From Bacteroidales bacterium (lineage in GTDB: Bacteria; Bacteroidota; Bacteroidia; Bacteroidales; UBA932), in assembly GCA_017554135.1 (NCBI GenBank), contig JAFZIX010000029.1, positions 1-5,852 of the forward strand: a stretch of 5,852 nucleotides of DNA, written 5' to 3'. Positions within the stretch are counted from its first letter, which is position 1, and each line of letters begins with the position of its first letter. This document shows positions 4,495 through 5,852 of this stretch, one piece after another. The position numbers and the translations under genes are program-made. The notes beneath the pieces were generated by a model. That model did no database searches, had not been told where the DNA came from, and worked only from the letters and a program-made list of their open reading frames with translations.

Positions 4495-5852
4495 ATGAAA
4501 ATCTGCGTGGGACTTTCGGGCGGAGTGGACTCCGGGGTTGCGGCGCTGCTGCTTAAGCGGCAGGGCTACGACGTGTTTGCGATGTTCATGCAGAACTGGC
4601 ATGATGCGGATGCGACGCTCCACGGGGATTGCGAGTGGGAGGAGGATAAGTTCGTGGCGGAGATGACCGCACGCAAACTGGGCATCCCGTTCTATTTCGT
4701 GGATCTCAGCAAGGAGTACCGCCAGCGCGTGGTGGACTACATGTTCGACGAGTATTCCAAGGGCCGTACACCGAATCCTGACGTGCTTTGCAACCGCGAG
4801 ATCAAGTTCGATGCGTTCCTTCGGGTGGCGAAGAAGATGGGGGCGGATATGGTGGCCACGGGACATTATTGCAGGAAGGAGGTCCTTCGCTGCGCTCAGG
4901 ATGACAGTAAAAAAGATATTTACCGAATCCTGGAAGGTGTAGACCCTGGCAAGGACCAGAGTTACTTCCTCTGCCAACTCACACAGGAGCAACTCTCGCA
5001 GGCGATGTTCCCCGTAGGCGGCCTGCTGAAAAGCGAGGTGCGAGCCATCGCCAAGGAGGCCGAACTTCCATCCGCCGACAAAAAGGACTCGCAGGGCATC
5101 TGTTTCGTGGGAAAGGTAGATTTGCCCACATTCCTCCAGCAAAAACTCAAATCGGTGGAGGGCGATGTGGTCGAGGTTTTCCCTGCATTCTACGATTCCA
5201 ACCCCCTCTATCAGCGCCAGCGCCGGATTGTTGCCTCCCTGCTGAAAGATGGCTTCGAGGGCCCTCTGCCCATGATTTCCCACTATATTTCGGAGGATAA
5301 GGCCACGCCGGTGGTGGATGCGCATCCCTTCGATCCCGCGAAGGTCGAGGCCTGCGGCGATGAGGATCTCCGCACACTTGCGACCCCTATCACTTACGAG
5401 GGTATCCGCTTTGAAACCGAGACCTACCGCTCCGGCAAAAAGCATGTCAAGAAGACGCGCTGGAAAGAGAATCCCTTCGGCAAGATGGCAGGCCGCCACG
5501 AAGGCGCGCAGTTCTACACCATCGGCCAGCGGAAAGGCTTGAACATCGGCGGGCATAAAGACTCCATCTTCGTAATTGCCACCGACATCGCGCGTAATAT
5601 TATATATGTAGGGGAGGGGCACACGCATCCCGGGCTCTCGCGGCTGTGTCTGCGGGTGGCGCCGGAAGAACTGCACTGGATTCGCCCGGACCTTGAAATG
5701 GCGGTAGGCGAGTCGCGCAGGTATCGCGTGCGCATCCGCTATCGTCAGCCTCTGCAGGACGCAACTCTTCTACGCCGCGCCGATGGCATGTATATATTGT
5801 TTGACAACGCCCAGCGCGGCATCACCCCCGGCCAGTTTGCCGTGTGGTACGC
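4495..5852 (+). CDS. mnmA: tRNA-specific 2-thiouridylase MnmA, C-terminal end cut by window edge
   Basis: MnmA activates uridine 34 of Lys, Glu and Gln tRNAs with ATP and inserts sulfur from a persulfide relay, giving the 2-thio part of the wobble base modification. The frame is open for 452 residues to the window edge. Seen: PP-loop ATPase motif GLSGGVDSG at 6-14, catalytic C99 in TPNPDVLCNREIKF, ATGHY ending at Y125, DPGKDQSYFLCQL from 150, persulfide-carrying C203 in DSQGICFVG, and the tRNA-binding segment GAQFYTIGQRKGLNIGG at 337-353. IRYRQ and TPGQFAVWY near the edge match the C-terminal beta-barrel, so only about 10-25 residues should be missing. Two oddities: an in-frame intergenic-type repeat (about residues 129-138), and roughly 100 residues between V228 and G333 where the E. 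coli protein has about five. The insertion keeps frame and codon use, so the gene looks intact. The start at 4495 gives the usual short lead to the PP-loop. Confidence 0.95.
   Translation, partial: MKICVGLSGGVDSGVAALLLKRQGYDVFAMFMQNWHDADATLHGDCEWEEDKFVAEMTARKLGIPFYFVDLSKEYRQRVVDYMFDEYSKGRTPNPDVLCNREIKFDAFLRVAKKMGADMVATGHYCRKEVLRCAQDDSKKDIYRILEGVDPGKDQSYFLCQLTQEQLSQAMFPVGGLLKSEVRAIAKEAELPSADKKDSQGICFVGKVDLPTFLQQKLKSVEGDVVEVFPAFYDSNPLYQRQRRIVASLLKDGFEGPLPMISHYISEDKATPVVDAHPFDPAKVEACGDEDLRTLATPITYEGIRFETETYRSGKKHVKKTRWKENPFGKMAGRHEGAQFYTIGQRKGLNIGGHKDSIFVIATDIARNIIYVGEGHTHPGLSRLCLRVAPEELHWIRPDLEMAVGESRRYRVRIRYRQPLQDATLLRRADGMYILFDNAQRGITPGQFAVWY
4880..4907. repeat. Fragment of a widespread intergenic-type repeat inside mnmA
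   Basis: The plus strand contains CTTCGCTGCGCTCAGGATGA with flanking bases through GACAG. Read leftwards it is GTCATCCTGAGCGCAGCGAA, a sequence I recognise as a common dispersed repeat core in many bacterial genomes, usually found between genes. Its translation products are familiar: LRCAQDDS in the mnmA frame and VILSAAKDL in the opposite direction. Only about 28 bp are present. It falls in the variable loop of MnmA after ATGHY. Recognition is from memory; copy number in this genome is unknown. Confidence 0.7.

Noticed and set aside
4357..5676. Long open frame (439 codons) on the minus strand opposite mnmA
   Set aside because: It is antisense to a clearly recognised mnmA with intact motifs, spans the divergent promoter region, contains the reverse translation of the dispersed repeat, and shows no protein family.
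1..5852. Defence system, mobile element or CRISPR array
   Set aside because: No transposase, integrase, nuclease, toxin-antitoxin pair, direct-repeat array or terminal inverted repeat was seen; the flanks are housekeeping genes.

Overview
The window looks like chromosomal DNA of a member of the Bacteroidota, most likely Bacteroidales. Three things support this: several TAnnTTTG-type -7 promoter boxes (one with a TTTG element exactly 20 nt upstream), two lipoproteins with an acidic stretch right after the lipid-carrying cysteine, and a fimbrillin-like (Mfa-like) surface protein that also carries a Listeria-Bacteroides repeat. Species cannot be told from sequence alone. There are six protein genes plus a small one, one RNA gene, and no mobile element, CRISPR array, tRNA or rRNA.

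Layout. The left part (1-1111) reads leftwards: cytidine deaminase (cdd), then the small signal recognition particle RNA, then a BaiN/HI0933-type flavoprotein cut by the window edge. The three are packed tightly. The SRP RNA promoter reaches back into the last codons of cdd, and the SRP RNA terminator lies only 5 nt before the flavoprotein start codon. A divergent intergenic region (1085-1260) separates this from a rightward unit: a very well-formed Bacteroidota promoter, a 45-residue small protein gene, and 11 nt later a 678-residue multidomain surface lipoprotein. That unit ends in a strong hairpin terminator (3481-3509).

Converging on the same terminator from the right is a leftward pair: a small 140-residue lipoprotein and a GNAT acetyltransferase. 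Divergent from this pair, with only 58 bp between start codons, is mnmA (tRNA 2-thiouridylase), which runs off the right edge. Both divergent starts have a -7 box, separated by 15 bp containing an A9 tract. The mnmA box is so close to the ATG that the message should be leaderless or nearly so.

Most of the region is housekeeping: nucleoside salvage, protein targeting and tRNA modification. The accessory part is the small-protein/surface-lipoprotein pair at 1206-3509 and the leftward lipoprotein/acetyltransferase pair. I do not see a complete new multi-gene system. The observations most worth following are the small protein coupled to the adhesin-like lipoprotein, an intergenic-type repeat in frame inside mnmA, a long extra segment in the MnmA central region, and the overlap of regulatory signals around the SRP RNA.
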